Below, piece after piece: positions 23,993 to 38,073 of a stretch of DNA of 64,000 nucleotides. A program made the position numbers and the translations under genes. This stretch comes from Auanema rhodensis (lineage: Eukaryota > Nematoda > Chromadorea > Rhabditida > Rhabditidae): NCBI GenBank assembly GCA_964057225.1, contig OZ059896.1:23246501-23310500 (forward strand), in the 5' to 3' direction. The notes beneath the pieces are model-generated. The model ran no database searches, was not told the origin of the DNA, and saw nothing but the letters and a program-made list of their open reading frames with translations. How positions within the stretch are numbered: position 1 is the first letter of the stretch; the number at the start of each line of letters is the position of its first letter.

Positions 23993-25576
23993 ACGTGAAA
24001 GATAAAGAGATGCGGTTTTCAAAATTAGATTCCCCATGTCCATATTAGTCTAAAAACAAATTTTTATCAATATTGGTTCATGGTAACCATGTCTTTGAAA
24101 TTTACGTGAACTTTAATTTATGCTAATTAAATGTACACGTGATGTGCTCTTGGTATGTAACTCGCTTCACGTGAAAGATAAAGAGATGCGGTTTTCAAAA
24201 TTAGATTCCCCATGTCCATTTTAGTCTAAAAACAAATTTTTATTGATATTGGTTCATGGTAACCATGACTTTGAAATTTACGTGAACTTTAATTTATGCT
24301 AATTAAATGTACACGTGATGTGCACTTGGTATGTAACTCGCTTCACGTGAAAGATAAAGAGATGCGGTTTTCAAAATTAGATTCCCCATGTCCATTTTAG
24401 TCTAAAAACAAATTTTTATTGATATTGGTTCATGGTAACCATGACTTTGAAATTTACGTGAACTTTAATTTATGCTAATTAAATGTACACGTGATGTGCT
24501 CTTGGTATGTAACTCGCTTCACGTGAAAGATAAAGAGATGCGGTTTTTAAAATTAGATTCCCCATGTCCATATTAGTCTAAAAACAAATTTTTATTAATA
24601 TTGGTTCATGGTAACCATGTCTTTGAAATTTACGTGAAATTTAATTTATGCTAATTAAATGTACACGTGATGTGCACTTGGTATGTAACTCGCTTCACGT
24701 GAAAGATAAAGAGATGCGGTTTTCAAAATTAGATTCCCCATGTCCATATTAGTCTAAAAACAATATTTTATTAATATTGGTTCATGGTAACCATGTCTTT
24801 GAAATTTACGTGAACTTTAATTTATGCTAATTAAATGTACACGTGATGTGCTCTTGGTATGTAACTCGCTTCACGTGAAAGATAAAGAGATGCGGTTTTC
24901 AAAATTAGATTCCCCATGTCCATATTAGTCTAAAAACAAATTTTTATTAATATTGGTTCATGGTAACCATGTCTTTGAAATTTACGTGAACTTTAATTTA
25001 TGCTAATTAAATGTACACGTGATGTGCACTTGGTATGTAACTCGCTTCACGTGAAAGATAAAGAGATGCGGTTTTCAAAATTAGATTCCCCATGTCCATA
25101 TTAGTCTAAAAACAAATTTTTATTGATATTGGTTCATGGTAACCATGACTTTGAAATTTACGTGAACTTTAATTTATGCTAATTAAATGTACACGTGATG
25201 TGCACTTGGTATGTAACTCGCTTCACGTGAAAGATAAAGAGATGCGGTTTTCAAAATTAGATTCCCCATGTCCATATTAGTCTAAAAACAAATTTTTATT
25301 GATATTGGTTCATGGTAACCATGACTATGAAATTTACGTGAACTTTAATTTATGCTAATTAAATGTACACGTGATGTGCACTTGGTATGTAACTCGCTTC
25401 ACGTGAAAGATAAAGAGATGCGGTTTTCAAAATTAGATTCCCCATGTCCATATTAGTCTAAAAACAAATTTTTATTAATATTGGTTAATGGTAACCATGA
25501 CTTTGAAATTTACGTGAACTTTAATTTATGCTAATTAAATGTACACGTGATGTGCACTTGGTATGTAACTCGCTTC
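23993..25576 (+). repeat. 9-monomer block, copy 1 (M136-M144)
   Basis: The order is C76 with T156; T52 type a; T52 type a with T156; A119; T68A69 with T156; b; a; a; A77 with ggttaatgg and A100. It recurs at 31209-32792, 41 monomers (7216 bp) downstream, and with one extra monomer at 35081-36840. M139 has private cggtttttaaaatt. Confidence 0.84.
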
Positions 25577-27512
25577 ACGTGAAAGATAAAGAGATGCGGT
25601 TTTCAAAATTAGATTCCCCATGTCCATATTAGTCTAAAAACAAATTTTTATTGATATTGGTTCATGGTAACCATGTCTTTGAAATTTACGTGAACTTTAA
25701 TTTATGCTAATTAAATGTACACGTGATGTGCACTTGGTATGTAACTCGCTTCACGTGAAAGATAAAGAGATGCGGTTTTCAAAATTAGATTCCCCATGTC
25801 CATATTAGTCTAAAAACAAATTTTTATTAATATTGGTTCATGGTAACCATGTCTTTGAAATTTACGTGAACTTTAATTTATGCTAATTAAATGTACACGT
25901 GATGTGCACTTGGTATGTAACTCGCTTCACGTGAAAGATAAAGAGATGCGGTTTTCAAAATTAGATTCCCCATGTCCATATTAGTCTAAAAACAAATTTT
26001 TATTAATATTGGTTCATGGTAACCATGTCTTTGAAATTTACGTGAACTTTAATTTATGCTAATTAAATGTACACGTGATGTGCACTTGGTATGTAACTCG
26101 CTTCACGTGAAAGATAAAGAGATGCGGTTTTCAAAATTAGATTCCCCATGTCCATATTAGTCTAAAAACAAATTTTTATTAATATTGGTTCATGGTAACC
26201 ATGTCTTTGAAATTTACGTGAACTTTAATTTATGCTAATTAAATGTACACGTGATGTGCACTTGGTATGTAACTCGCTTCACGTGAAAGATAAAGAGATG
26301 CGGTTTTCAAAATTAGATTCCCCATGTCCATATTAGTCTAAAAACAAATTTTTATTAATATTGGTTCATGGTAACCATGTCTTTGAAATTTACGTGAACT
26401 TTAATTTATGCTAATTAAATGTACACGTGATGTGCACTTGGTATGTAACTCGCTTCACGTGAAAGATAAAGAGATGCGGTTTTCAAAATTAGATTCCCCA
26501 TGTCCATATTAGTCTAAAAACAAATTTTTATTAATATTGGTTCATGGTAACCATGTCTTTGAAATTTACGTGAACTTTAATTTATGCTAATTAAATGTAC
26601 ACGTGATGTGCACTTGGTATGTAACTCGCTTCACGTGAAAGATAAAGAGATGCGGTTTTCAAAATTAGATTCCCCATGTCCATATTAGTCTAAAAACAAA
26701 TTTTTATTAATATTGGTTCATGGTAACCATGTCTTTGAAATTTACGTGAACTTTAATTTATGCTAATTAAATGTACACGTGATGTGCACTTGGTATGTAA
26801 CTCGCTTCACGTGAAAGATAAAGAGATGCGGTTTTCAAAATTAGATTCCCCATGTCCATATTAGTCTAAAAACAAATTTTTATTGATATTGGTTCATGGT
26901 AACCATGACTTTGAAATTTACGTGAACTTTAATTTATGCTAATTAAATGTACACGTGATGTGCACTTGGTATGTAACTCGCTTCACGTGAAAGATAAAGA
27001 GATGCGGTTTTCAAAATTAGATTCCCCATGTCCATATTAGTCTAAAAACAAATTTTTATTAATATTGGTTCATGGTAACCATGACTTTGAAATTTACGTG
27101 AACTTTAATTTATGCTAATTAAATGTACACGTGATGTGCACTTGGTATGTAACTCGCTTCACGTGAAAGATAAAGAGATGCGGTTTTCAAAATTAGATTC
27201 CCCATGTCCATATTAGTCTAAAAACAAATTTTTATTAATATTGGTTCATGGTAACCATGTCTTTGAAATTTACGTGAACTTTAATTTATGCTAATTAAAT
27301 GTACACGTGATGTGCACTTGGTATGTAACTCGCTTCACGTGAAAGATAAAGAGATGCGGTTTTCAAAATTAGATTCCCCATGTCCATATTAGTCTAAAAA
27401 CAAATTTTTATTAATATTGGTTCATGGTAACCATGTCTTTGAAATTTACGTGAACTTTAATTTATGCTAATTAAATGTACACGTGATGTGCACTTGGTAT
27501 GTAACTCGCTTC

Positions 27513-29448
27513 ACGTGAAAGATAAAGAGATGCGGTTTTCAAAATTAGATTCCCCATGTCCATATTAGTCTAAAAACAAATTTTTATTAATATTGGTTCA
27601 TGGTAACCATGTCTTTGAAATTTACGTGACCTTTAATTTATGCTAATTAAATGTACACGTGATGTGCACTTGGTATGTAACTCGCTTCACGTGAAAGATA
27701 AAGAGATGCGGTTTTCAAAATTAGATTCCCCATGTCCATATTAGTCTAAAAACAAATTTTTATTAATATTGGTTCATGGTAACCATGTCTTTGAAATTTA
27801 CGTGAACTTTAATTTATGCTAATTAAATGTACACGTGATGTGCTCTTGGTATGTAACTCGCTTCACGTGAAAGATAAAGAGATGCGGTTTTCAAAATTAG
27901 ATTCCCCATGTCCATATTAGTCTAAAAACAAATTTTTATTAATATTGGTTCATGGTAACCATGTCTTTGAAATTTACGTGAACTTTAATTTATGCTAATT
28001 AAATGTACACGTGATGTGCACTTGGTATGTAACTCGCTTCACGTGAAAGATAAAGAGATGCGGTTTTCAAAATTAGATTCCCCATGTCCATTTTAGTCTA
28101 AAAACAAATTTTTATTAATATTGGTTCATGGTAACCATGTCTTTGAAATTTACGTGAACTTTAATTTATGCTAATTAAATGTACACGTGATGTGCACTTG
28201 GTATGTAACTCGCTTCACGTGAAAGATAAAGAGATGCGGTTTTCAAAATTAGATTCCCCATTTCCATATTAGTCTAAAAACAAATTTTTATTAATATTGG
28301 TTCATGGTAACCATGTCTTTGAAATTTACGTGAACTTTAATTTATGCTAATTAAATGTACACGTGATGTTCACTTGGTATGTAACTCGCTTCACGTGAAA
28401 GATAAAGAGATGCGGTTTTCAAAATTAGATTCCCCATGTCCATATTAGTCTAAAAACAAATTTTTATTGATATTGGTTCATGGTAACCATGATTTTGAAA
28501 TTTACGTGAACTTTAATTTATGCTAATTAAATGTACACGTGATGTGCATTTGGTATGTAACTCGCTTCACGTGAAAGATAAAGAAATGCGGTTTTCAAAA
28601 TTAGATTCCCCATGTCCATTTTAGTCTAAAAACAAATTTTTATTGATATTGGTTCATGGTAACCATGACTTTGAAATTTACGTGAACTTTAATTTATGCT
28701 AATTAAATGTACACGTGATGTGCACTTGGTATGTAACTCGCTTCACGTGAAAGATAAAGAGATGCGGTTTTCAAAATTAGATTCCCCATGTCCATATTAG
28801 TCTAAAAACAAATTTTTATCAATATTGGTTCATGGTAACCATGTCTTTGAAATTTACGTGAACTTTAATTTATGCTAATTAAATGTACACGTGATGTGCT
28901 CTTGGTATGTAACTCGCTTCACGTGAAAGATAAAGAGATGCGGTTTTCAAAATTAGATTCCCCATGTCCATTTTAGTCTAAAAACAAATTTTTATTGATA
29001 TTGGTTCATGGTAACCATGACTTTGAAATTTACGTGAACTTTAATTTATGCTAATTAAATGTACACGTGATGTGCACTTGGTATGTAACTCGCTTCACGT
29101 GAAAGATAAAGAGATGCGGTTTTCAAAATTAGATTCCCCATGTCCATTTTAGTCTAAAAACAAATTTTTATTGATATTGGTTCATGGTAACCATGACTTT
29201 GAAATTTACGTGAACTTTAATTTATGCTAATTAAATGTACACGTGATGTGCTCTTGGTATGTAACTCGCTTCACGTGAAAGATAAAGAGATGCGGTTTTC
29301 AAAATTAGATTCCCCATTTCCATATTAGTCTAAAAACAAATTTTTATTAATATTGGTTCATGGTAACCATGTCTTTGAAATTTACGTGAACTTTAATTTA
29401 TGCTAATTAAATGTACACGTGATGTGCACTTGGTATGTAACTCGCTTC
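27513..29448 (+). repeat. 11-monomer series of a 14-mer unit, copy 1 (M156-M166)
   Basis: The order is C118; T156; b; T52 type b; T46 with T154; type a with T101 and T157; A17 with T52; C76 with T156; T52 a; T52 a with T156; T46. It recurs 2464 bp (14 monomers) downstream at 29977. Eleven ordered markers shared make this a robust duplication. Confidence 0.87.
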
Positions 29449-29976
29449 ACGTGAAAGATAAAGAGATGCGGTTTTCAAAATTAGATTCCCCATGTCCATA
29501 TTAGTCTAAAAACAAATTTTTATTAATATTGGTTCATGGTAACCATGTCTTTGAAATTTACGTGAACTTTAATTTATGCTAATTAAATGTACACGTGATG
29601 TGCACTTGGTATGTAACTCGCTTCACGTGAAAGATAAAGAGATGCGGTTTGCAAAATTAGATTCCCCATGTCCATATTAGTCTAAAAACAAATTTTTATT
29701 AATATTGGTTCATGGTAACCATGTCTTTGAAATTTACGTGAACTTTAATTTATGCTAATTAAATGTACACGTGATGTGCACTTGGTATGTAACTCGCTTC
29801 ACGTGAAAGATAAAGAGATGCGGTTTTCAAAATTAGATTCCCCATGTCCATATTAGTCTAAAAACAAATTTTTATTAATATTGGTTCATGGTAACCATGT
29901 CTTTGAAATTTACGTGAACTTTAATTTATGCTAATTAAATGTACACGTGATGTGCACTTGGTATGTAACTCGCTTC

Positions 29977-31912
29977 ACGTGAAAGATAAAGAGATGCGGT
30001 TTTCAAAATTAGATTCCCCATGTCCATATTAGTCTAAAAACAAATTTTTATTAATATTGGTTCATGGTAACCATGTCTTTGAAATTTACGTGACCTTTAA
30101 TTTATGCTAATTAAATGTACACGTGATGTGCACTTGGTATGTAACTCGCTTCACGTGAAAGATAAAGAGATGCGGTTTTCAAAATTAGATTCCCCATGTC
30201 CATATTAGTCTAAAAACAAATTTTTATTAATATTGGTTCATGGTAACCATGTCTTTGAAATTTACGTGAACTTTAATTTATGCTAATTAAATGTACACGT
30301 GATGTGCTCTTGGTATGTAACTCGCTTCACGTGAAAGATAAAGAGATGCGGTTTTCAAAATTAGATTCCCCATGTCCATATTAGTCTAAAAACAAATTTT
30401 TATTAATATTGGTTCATGGTAACCATGTCTTTGAAATTTACGTGAACTTTAATTTATGCTAATTAAATGTACACGTGATGTGCACTTGGTATGTAACTCG
30501 CTTCACGTGAAAGATAAAGAGATGCGGTTTTCAAAATTAGATTCCCCATGTCCATTTTAGTCTAAAAACAAATTTTTATTAATATTGGTTCATGGTAACC
30601 ATGTCTTTGAAATTTACGTGAACTTTAATTTATGCTAATTAAATGTACACGTGATGTGCACTTGGTATGTAACTCGCTTCACGTGAAAGATAAAGAGATG
30701 CGGTTTTCAAAATTAGATTCCCCATTTCCATATTAGTCTAAAAACAAATTTTTATTAATATTGGTTCATGGTAACCATGTCTTTGAAATTTACGTGAACT
30801 TTAATTTATGCTAATTAAATGTACACGTGATGTTCACTTGGTATGTAACTCGCTTCACGTGAAAGATAAAGAGATGCGGTTTTCAAAATTAGATTCCCCA
30901 TGTCCATATTAGTCTAAAAACAAATTTTTATTGATATTGGTTCATGGTAACCATGATTTTGAAATTTACGTGAACTTTAATTTATGCTAATTAAATGTAC
31001 ACGTGATGTGCATTTGGTATGTAACTCGCTTCACGTGAAAGATAAAGAAATGCGGTTTTCAAAATTAGATTCCCCATGTCCATTTTAGTCTAAAAACAAA
31101 TTTTTATTGATATTGGTTCATGGTAACCATGACTTTGAAATTTACGTGAACTTTAATTTATGCTAATTAAATGTACACGTGATGTGCACTTGGTATGTAA
31201 CTCGCTTCACGTGAAAGATAAAGAGATGCGGTTTTCAAAATTAGATTCCCCATGTCCATATTAGTCTAAAAACAAATTTTTATCAATATTGGTTCATGGT
31301 AACCATGTCTTTGAAATTTACGTGAACTTTAATTTATGCTAATTAAATGTACACGTGATGTGCTCTTGGTATGTAACTCGCTTCACGTGAAAGATAAAGA
31401 GATGCGGTTTTCAAAATTAGATTCCCCATGTCCATTTTAGTCTAAAAACAAATTTTTATTGATATTGGTTCATGGTAACCATGACTTTGAAATTTACGTG
31501 AACTTTAATTTATGCTAATTAAATGTACACGTGATGTGCACTTGGTATGTAACTCGCTTCACGTGAAAGATAAAGAGATGCGGTTTTCAAAATTAGATTC
31601 CCCATGTCCATTTTAGTCTAAAAACAAATTTTTATTGATATTGGTTCATGGTAACCATGACTTTGAAATTTACGTGAACTTTAATTTATGCTAATTAAAT
31701 GTACACGTGATGTGCTCTTGGTATGTAACTCGCTTCACGTGAAAGATAAAGAGATGCGGTTTTCAAAATTAGATTCCCCATTTCCATATTAGTCTAAAAA
31801 CAAATTTTTATTAATATTGGTTCATGGTAACCATGTCTTTGAAATTTACGTGAAATTTAATTTATGCTAATTAAATGTACACGTGATGTGCACTTGGTAT
31901 GTAACTCGCTTC
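29977..31912 (+). repeat. 11-monomer series of a 14-mer unit, copy 2 (M170-M180)
   Basis: Same eleven-marker order as 27513-29448. The three spacer monomers between the copies (29449-29976) include one with G28 (gtttgcaaaa). A later G28 copy at 32969 also carries C118. Confidence 0.87.
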
Positions 31913-32792
31913 ACGTGAAAGATAAAGAGATGCGGTTTTCAAAATTAGATTCCCCATGTCCATATTAGTCTAAAAACAATATTTTATTAATATTGGTTCA
32001 TGGTAACCATGTCTTTGAAATTTACGTGAACTTTAATTTATGCTAATTAAATGTACACGTGATGTGCTCTTGGTATGTAACTCGCTTCACGTGAAAGATA
32101 AAGAGATGCGGTTTTCAAAATTAGATTCCCCATGTCCATATTAGTCTAAAAACAAATTTTTATTAATATTGGTTCATGGTAACCATGTCTTTGAAATTTA
32201 CGTGAACTTTAATTTATGCTAATTAAATGTACACGTGATGTGCACTTGGTATGTAACTCGCTTCACGTGAAAGATAAAGAGATGCGGTTTTCAAAATTAG
32301 ATTCCCCATGTCCATATTAGTCTAAAAACAAATTTTTATTGATATTGGTTCATGGTAACCATGACTTTGAAATTTACGTGAACTTTAATTTATGCTAATT
32401 AAATGTACACGTGATGTGCACTTGGTATGTAACTCGCTTCACGTGAAAGATAAAGAGATGCGGTTTTCAAAATTAGATTCCCCATGTCCATATTAGTCTA
32501 AAAACAAATTTTTATTGATATTGGTTCATGGTAACCATGACTTTGAAATTTACGTGAACTTTAATTTATGCTAATTAAATGTACACGTGATGTGCACTTG
32601 GTATGTAACTCGCTTCACGTGAAAGATAAAGAGATGCGGTTTTCAAAATTAGATTCCCCATGTCCATATTAGTCTAAAAACAAATTTTTATTAATATTGG
32701 TTAATGGTAACCATGACTTTGAAATTTACGTGAACTTTAATTTATGCTAATTAAATGTACACGTGATGTGCACTTGGTATGTAACTCGCTTC
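31209..32792 (+). repeat. 9-monomer block, copy 2 (M177-M185)
   Basis: Same nine markers in the same order as 23993-25576. Its fourth monomer additionally carries T46 (catttcc), which links it to the neighbouring 14-mer block. Confidence 0.84.
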
Positions 32793-33320
32793 ACGTGAAA
32801 GATAAAGAGATGCGGTTTTCAAAATTAGATTCCCCATGTCCATATTAGTCTAAAAACAAATTTTTATTAATATTGGTTCATGGTAACCATGTCTTTGAAA
32901 TTTACGTGAACTTTAATTTATGCTAATTAAATGTACACGTGATGTGCACTTGGTATGTAACTCGCTTCACGTGAAAGATAAAGAGATGCGGTTTGCAAAA
33001 TTAGATTCCCCATGTCCATATTAGTCTAAAAACAAATTTTTATTAATATTGGTTCATGGTAACCATGTCTTTGAAATTTACGTGACCTTTAATTTATGCT
33101 AATTAAATGTACACGTGATGTGCACTTGGTATGTAACTCGCTTCACGTGAAAGATAAAGAGATGCGGTTTTCAAAATTAAATTCCCCATGTCCATATTAG
33201 TCTAAAAACAAATTTTTATTAATATTGGTTCATGGTAACCATGTCTTTGAAATTTACGTGAACTTTAATTTATGCTAATTAAATGTACACGTGATGTGCA
33301 CTTGGTATGTAACTCGCTTC

Positions 33321-34376
33321 ACGTGAAAGATAAAGAGATGCGGTTTTCAAAATTAGATTCCCCATGTCCATATTAGTCTAAAAACAAATTTTTATCAATA
33401 TTGGTTCATGGTAACCATGTCTTTGAAATTTACGTGAACTTTAATTTATGCTAATTAAAAGTACACGTGATGTGCTCTTGGTATGTAACTCGCTTCACGT
33501 GAAAGATAAAGAGATGCGGTTTTCAAAATTAGATTCCCCATGTCCATTTTAGTCTAAAAACAAATTTTTATTGATATTGGTTCATGGTAACCATGACTTT
33601 GAAATTTACGTGAACTTTAATTTATGCTAATTAAATGTACACGTGATGTGCACTTGGTATGTAACTCGCTTCACGTGAAAGATAAAGAGATGCGGTTTTC
33701 AAAATTAGATTCCCCATTTCCATATTAGTCTAAAAACAAATTTTTATTAATATTGGTTCATGGTAACCATGTCTTTGAAATTTACGTGAACTTTAATTTA
33801 TGCTAATTAAATGTACACGTGATGTTCACTTGGTATGTAACTCGCTTCACGTGAAAGATAAAGAGATGCGGTTTTCAAAATTAGATTCCCCATGTCCATT
33901 TTAGTCTAAAAACAAATTTTTATTGATATTGGTTCATGGTAACCATGACTTTGAAATTTACGTGAACTTTAATTTATGCTAATTAAATGTACACGTGATG
34001 TGCTCTTGGTATGTAACTCGCTTCACGTGAAAGATAAAGAGATGCGGTTTTCAAAATTAGATTCCCCATGTCCATATTAGTCTAAAAACAAATTTTTATT
34101 AATATTGGTTCATGGTAACCATGTCTTTGAAATTTACGTGAAATTTAATTTATGCTAATTAAATGTACACGTGATGTGCACTTGGTATGTAACTCGCTTC
34201 ACGTGAAAGATAAAGAGATGCGGTTTTCAAAATTAGATTCCCCATGTCCATATTAGTCTAAAAACAATATTTTATTAATATTGGTTCATGGTAACCATGT
34301 CTTTGAAATTTACGTGAACTTTAATTTATGCTAATTAAATGTACACGTGATGTGCTCTTGGTATGTAACTCGCTTC
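33321..34376 (+). repeat. 6-monomer series, copy 1 (M189-M194)
   Basis: The order is C76 with T156, T52 a, T46 with T154, T52 a with T156, A119, T68A69 with T156. It repeats at 35081-36136, 10 monomers (1760 bp) downstream. M189 has a private taaaagtacac change. Confidence 0.84.
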
Positions 34377-35080
34377 ACGTGAAAGATAAAGAGATGCGGT
34401 TTTCAAAATTAGATTCCCCATGTCCATTTTAGTCTAAAAACAAATTTTTATTGATATTGGTTCATGGTAACCATGTCTTTGAAATTTACGTGAACTTTAA
34501 TTTATGCTAATTAAATGTACACGTGATGTGCACTTGGTATGTAACTCGCTTCACGTGAAAGATAAAGAGATGCGGTTTTCAAAATTAGATTCCCCATGTC
34601 CATATTAGTCTAAAAACAAATTTTTATTAATATTGGTTCATGGTAACCATGTCTTTGAAATTTACGTGAACTTTAATTTATGCTAATTAAATGTACACGT
34701 GATGTGCTCTTGGTATGTAACTCGCTTCACGTGAAAGATAAAGAGATGCGGTTTTCAAAATTAGATTCCCCATGTCCATATTAGTCTAAAAACAAATTTT
34801 TATTAATATTGGTTCATGGTAACCATGTCTTTGAAATTTACGTGAACTTTAATTTATGCTAATTAAATGTACACGTGATGTGCATTTGGTATGTAACTCG
34901 CTTCACGTGAAAGATAAAGAAATGCGGTTTTCAAAATTAGATTCCCCGTGTCCATTTTAGTCTAAAAACAAATTTTTATTGATATTGGTTCATGGTAACC
35001 ATGACTTTGAAATTTACGTGAACTTTAATTTATGCTAATTAAATGTACACGTGATGTGCACTTGGTATGTAACTCGCTTC

Positions 35081-36840
35081 ACGTGAAAGATAAAGAGATG
35101 CGGTTTTCAAAATTAGATTCCCCATGTCCATATTAGTCTAAAAACAAATTTTTATCAATATTGGTTCATGGTAACCATGTCTTTGAAATTTACGTGAACT
35201 TTAATTTATGCTAATTAAATGTACACGTGATGTGCTCTTGGTATGTAACTCGCTTCACGTGAAAGATAAAGAGATGCGGTTTTCAAAATTAGATTCCCCA
35301 TGTCCATTTTAGTCTAAAAACAAATTTTTATTGATATTGGTTCATGGTAACCATGACTTTGAAATTTACGTGAACTTTAATTTATGCTAATTAAATGTAC
35401 ACGTGATGTGCACTTGGTATGTAACTCGCTTCACGTGAAAGATAAAGAGATGCGGTTTTCAAAATTAGATTCCCCATTTCCATATTAGTCTAAAAACAAA
35501 TTTTTATTAATATTGGTTCATGGTAACCATGTCTTTGAAATTTACGTGAACTTTAATTTATGCTAATTAAATGTACACGTGATGTTCACTTGGTATGTAA
35601 CTCGCTTCACGTGAAAGATAAAGAGATGCGGTTTTCAAAATTAGATTCCCCATGTCCATTTTAGTCTAAAAACAAATTTTTATTGATATTGGTTCATGGT
35701 AACCATGACTTTGAAATTTACGTGAACTTTAATTTATGCTAATTAAATGTACACGTGATGTGCTCTTGGTATGTAACTCGCTTCACGTGAAAGATAAAGA
35801 GATGCGGTTTTCAAAATTAGATTCCCCATGTCCATATTAGTCTAAAAACAAATTTTTATTAATATTGGTTCATGGTAACCATGTCTTTGAAATTTACGTG
35901 AAATTTAATTTATGCTAATTAAATGTACACGTGATGTGCACTTGGTATGTAACTCGCTTCACGTGAAAGATAAAGAGATGCGGTTTTCAAAATTAGATTC
36001 CCCATGTCCATATTAGTCTAAAAACAATATTTTATTAATATTGGTTCATGGTAACCATGTCTTTGAAATTTACGTGAACTTTAATTTATGCTAATTAAAT
36101 GTACACGTGATGTGCTCTTGGTATGTAACTCGCTTCACGTGAAAGATAAAGAGATGCGGTTTTCAAAATTAGATTCCCCATGTCCATATTAGTCTAAAAA
36201 CAAATTTTTATTAATATTGGTTCATGGTAACCATGTCTTTGAAATTTACGTGAACTTTAATTTATGCTAATTAAATGTACACGTGATGTGCACTTGGTAT
36301 GTAACTCGCTTCACGTGAAAGATAAAGAGATGCGGTTTTCAAAATTAGATTCCCCATGTCCATATTAGTCTAAAAACAAATTTTTATTGATATTGGTTCA
36401 TGGTAACCATGACTTTGAAATTTACGTGAACTTTAATTTATGCTAATTAAATGTACACGTGATGTGCACTTGGTATGTAACTCGCTTCACGTGAAAGATA
36501 AAGAGATGCGGTTTTCAAAATTAGATTCCCCATGTCCATATTAGTCTAAAAACAAATTTTTATTGATATTGGTTCATGGTAACCATGACTTTGAAATTTA
36601 CGTGAACTTTAATTTATGCTAATTAAATGTACACGTGATGTGCACTTGGTATGTAACTCGCTTCACGTGAAAGATAAAGAGATGCGGTTTTCAAAATTAG
36701 ATTCCCCATGTCCATATTAGTCTAAAAACAAATTTTTATTAATATTGGTTAATGGTAACCATGACTTTGAAATTTACGTGAACTTTAATTTATGCTAATT
36801 AAATGTACACGTGATATGCACTTGGTATGTAACTCGCTTC
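35081..36840 (+). repeat. 9-monomer block, copy 3 with one extra monomer (M199-M208)
   Basis: Same series as 23993 and 31209, with an additional T46/T154 monomer (35433) between the two T52 monomers. From 35785 on it lines up with 31737 at a shift of 23 monomers (4048 bp). The last monomer has a private A153 (gatatgcac). Confidence 0.82.
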
Positions 36841-37720
36841 ACGTGAAAGATAAAGAGATGCGGTTTTCAAAATTAGATTCCCCATGTCCATATTAGTCTA
36901 AAAACAAATTTTTATTAATATTGGTTCATGGTAACCATGTCTTTGAAATTTACGTGAACTTTAATTTATGCTAATTAAATGTACACGTGATGTGCACTTG
37001 GTATGTAACTCGCTTCACGTGAAAGATAAAGAGATGCGGTTTTCAAAATTAGATTCCCCATTTCCATATTAGTCTAAAAACAAATTTTTATTAATATTGG
37101 TTCATGGTAACCATGTCTTTGAAATTTACGTGAACTTTAATTTATGCTAATTAAATGTACACGTGATGTGCACTTGGTATGTAACTCGCTTCACGTGAAA
37201 GATAAAGAGATGCGGTTTTCAAAATTAGATTCCCCATGTCCATATTAGTCTAAAAACAAATTTTTATTAATATTGGTTCATGGTAACCATGTCTTTGAAA
37301 TTTACGTGACCTTTAATTTATGCTAATTAAATGTACACGTGATGTGCACTTGGTATGTAACTCGCTTCACGTGAAAGATAAAGAGATGCGGTTTTCAAAA
37401 TTAAATTCCCCATGTCCATATTAGTCTAAAAACAAATTTTTATTAATATTGGTTCATGGTAACCATGTCTTTGAAATTTACGTGAACTTTAATTTATGCT
37501 AATTAAATGTACACGTGATGTGCTCTTGGTATGTAACTCGCTTCACGTGAAAGATAAAGAGATGCGGTTTTCAAAATTAGATTCCCCATGTCCATATTAG
37601 TCTAAAAACAAATTTTTATTAATATTGGTTCATGGTAACCATGTCTTTGAAATTTACGTGAACTTTAATTTATGCTAATTAAATGTACACGTGATGTGCA
37701 CTTGGTATGTAACTCGCTTC
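36665..37720 (+). repeat. Pre-unit series matching the tail of higher-order unit 1 (M208-M213)
   Basis: The order is ggttaatgg, b, T46, C118, A36 with T156, b, then the 177-bp monomer. It matches 41946-43001 at a shift of 30 monomers plus 1 bp (5281 bp), apart from T46 in M210. The repeat of unit 1 therefore starts before 37721, and the 177-bp monomer is only a convenient landmark. Confidence 0.78.
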
Positions 37721-37897
37721 ACGTGAAAGATAAAGAGATGCGGTTTTCAAAATTAGATTCCCCATGTCCATATTAGTCTAAAAACAAATTTTTATTGATA
37801 TTGAGTTCATGGTAACCATGACTTTGAAATTTACGTGAACTTTAATTTATGCTAATTAAATGTACACGTGATGTGCACTTGGTATGTAACTCGCTTC
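37721..37897 (+). repeat. 177-bp monomer with 1-bp insertion (M214)
   Basis: An extra A at 37804 lies between monomer positions 83 and 84 (ttgagttcatgg), in a type-a copy. It shifts the repeat phase by +1. The identical insertion occurs in only two other copies, at 43085 and 46958, which share neighbours T46 and A116 on the right. Confidence 0.92.
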
Positions 37898-38073
37898 ACG
37901 TGAAAGATAAAGAGATGCGGTTTTCAAAATTAGATTCCCCATTTCCATATTAGTCTAAAAACAAATTTTTATTAATATTGGTTCATGGTAACCATGTCTT
38001 TGAAATTTACGTGAACTTTAATTTATGCTAATTAAATGTACACGTGATGTGCACTTGGTATGTAACTCGCTTC

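Larger units (their letters stand above)
21353..37720 (+). repeat. Domain II: mixed type b and a, marker-rich (M121-M213)
   Basis: Type b enters at M121 and predominates. New linked markers appear: T156 (gtgctc), T52 (ccattttag), T46 (catttcc), C76 (tatcaata), A119 (tgaaattt), C118 (tgaccttt), T68A69 (caatatttt), A17 (agaaatgcgg), T101 (catgatttt), T157 (gcatttgg) and T154 (gttcac). They recur in fixed order in blocks of 6 to 14 monomers. Domain I subtypes C, G, L and Gt are absent. The first copies alternate a and b and include an unusual one at 21529 (agactaaaa, ggtttatgg, acgcgaac, gtgctc). Confidence 0.88.

Noticed and set aside
23713-24400. Functional meaning for single private substitutions (for example catctcc, gtttgc, agactaaaa)
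   Set aside because: Isolated changes in one copy are expected from ordinary mutation in a large array and show no pattern beyond the block markers already described.
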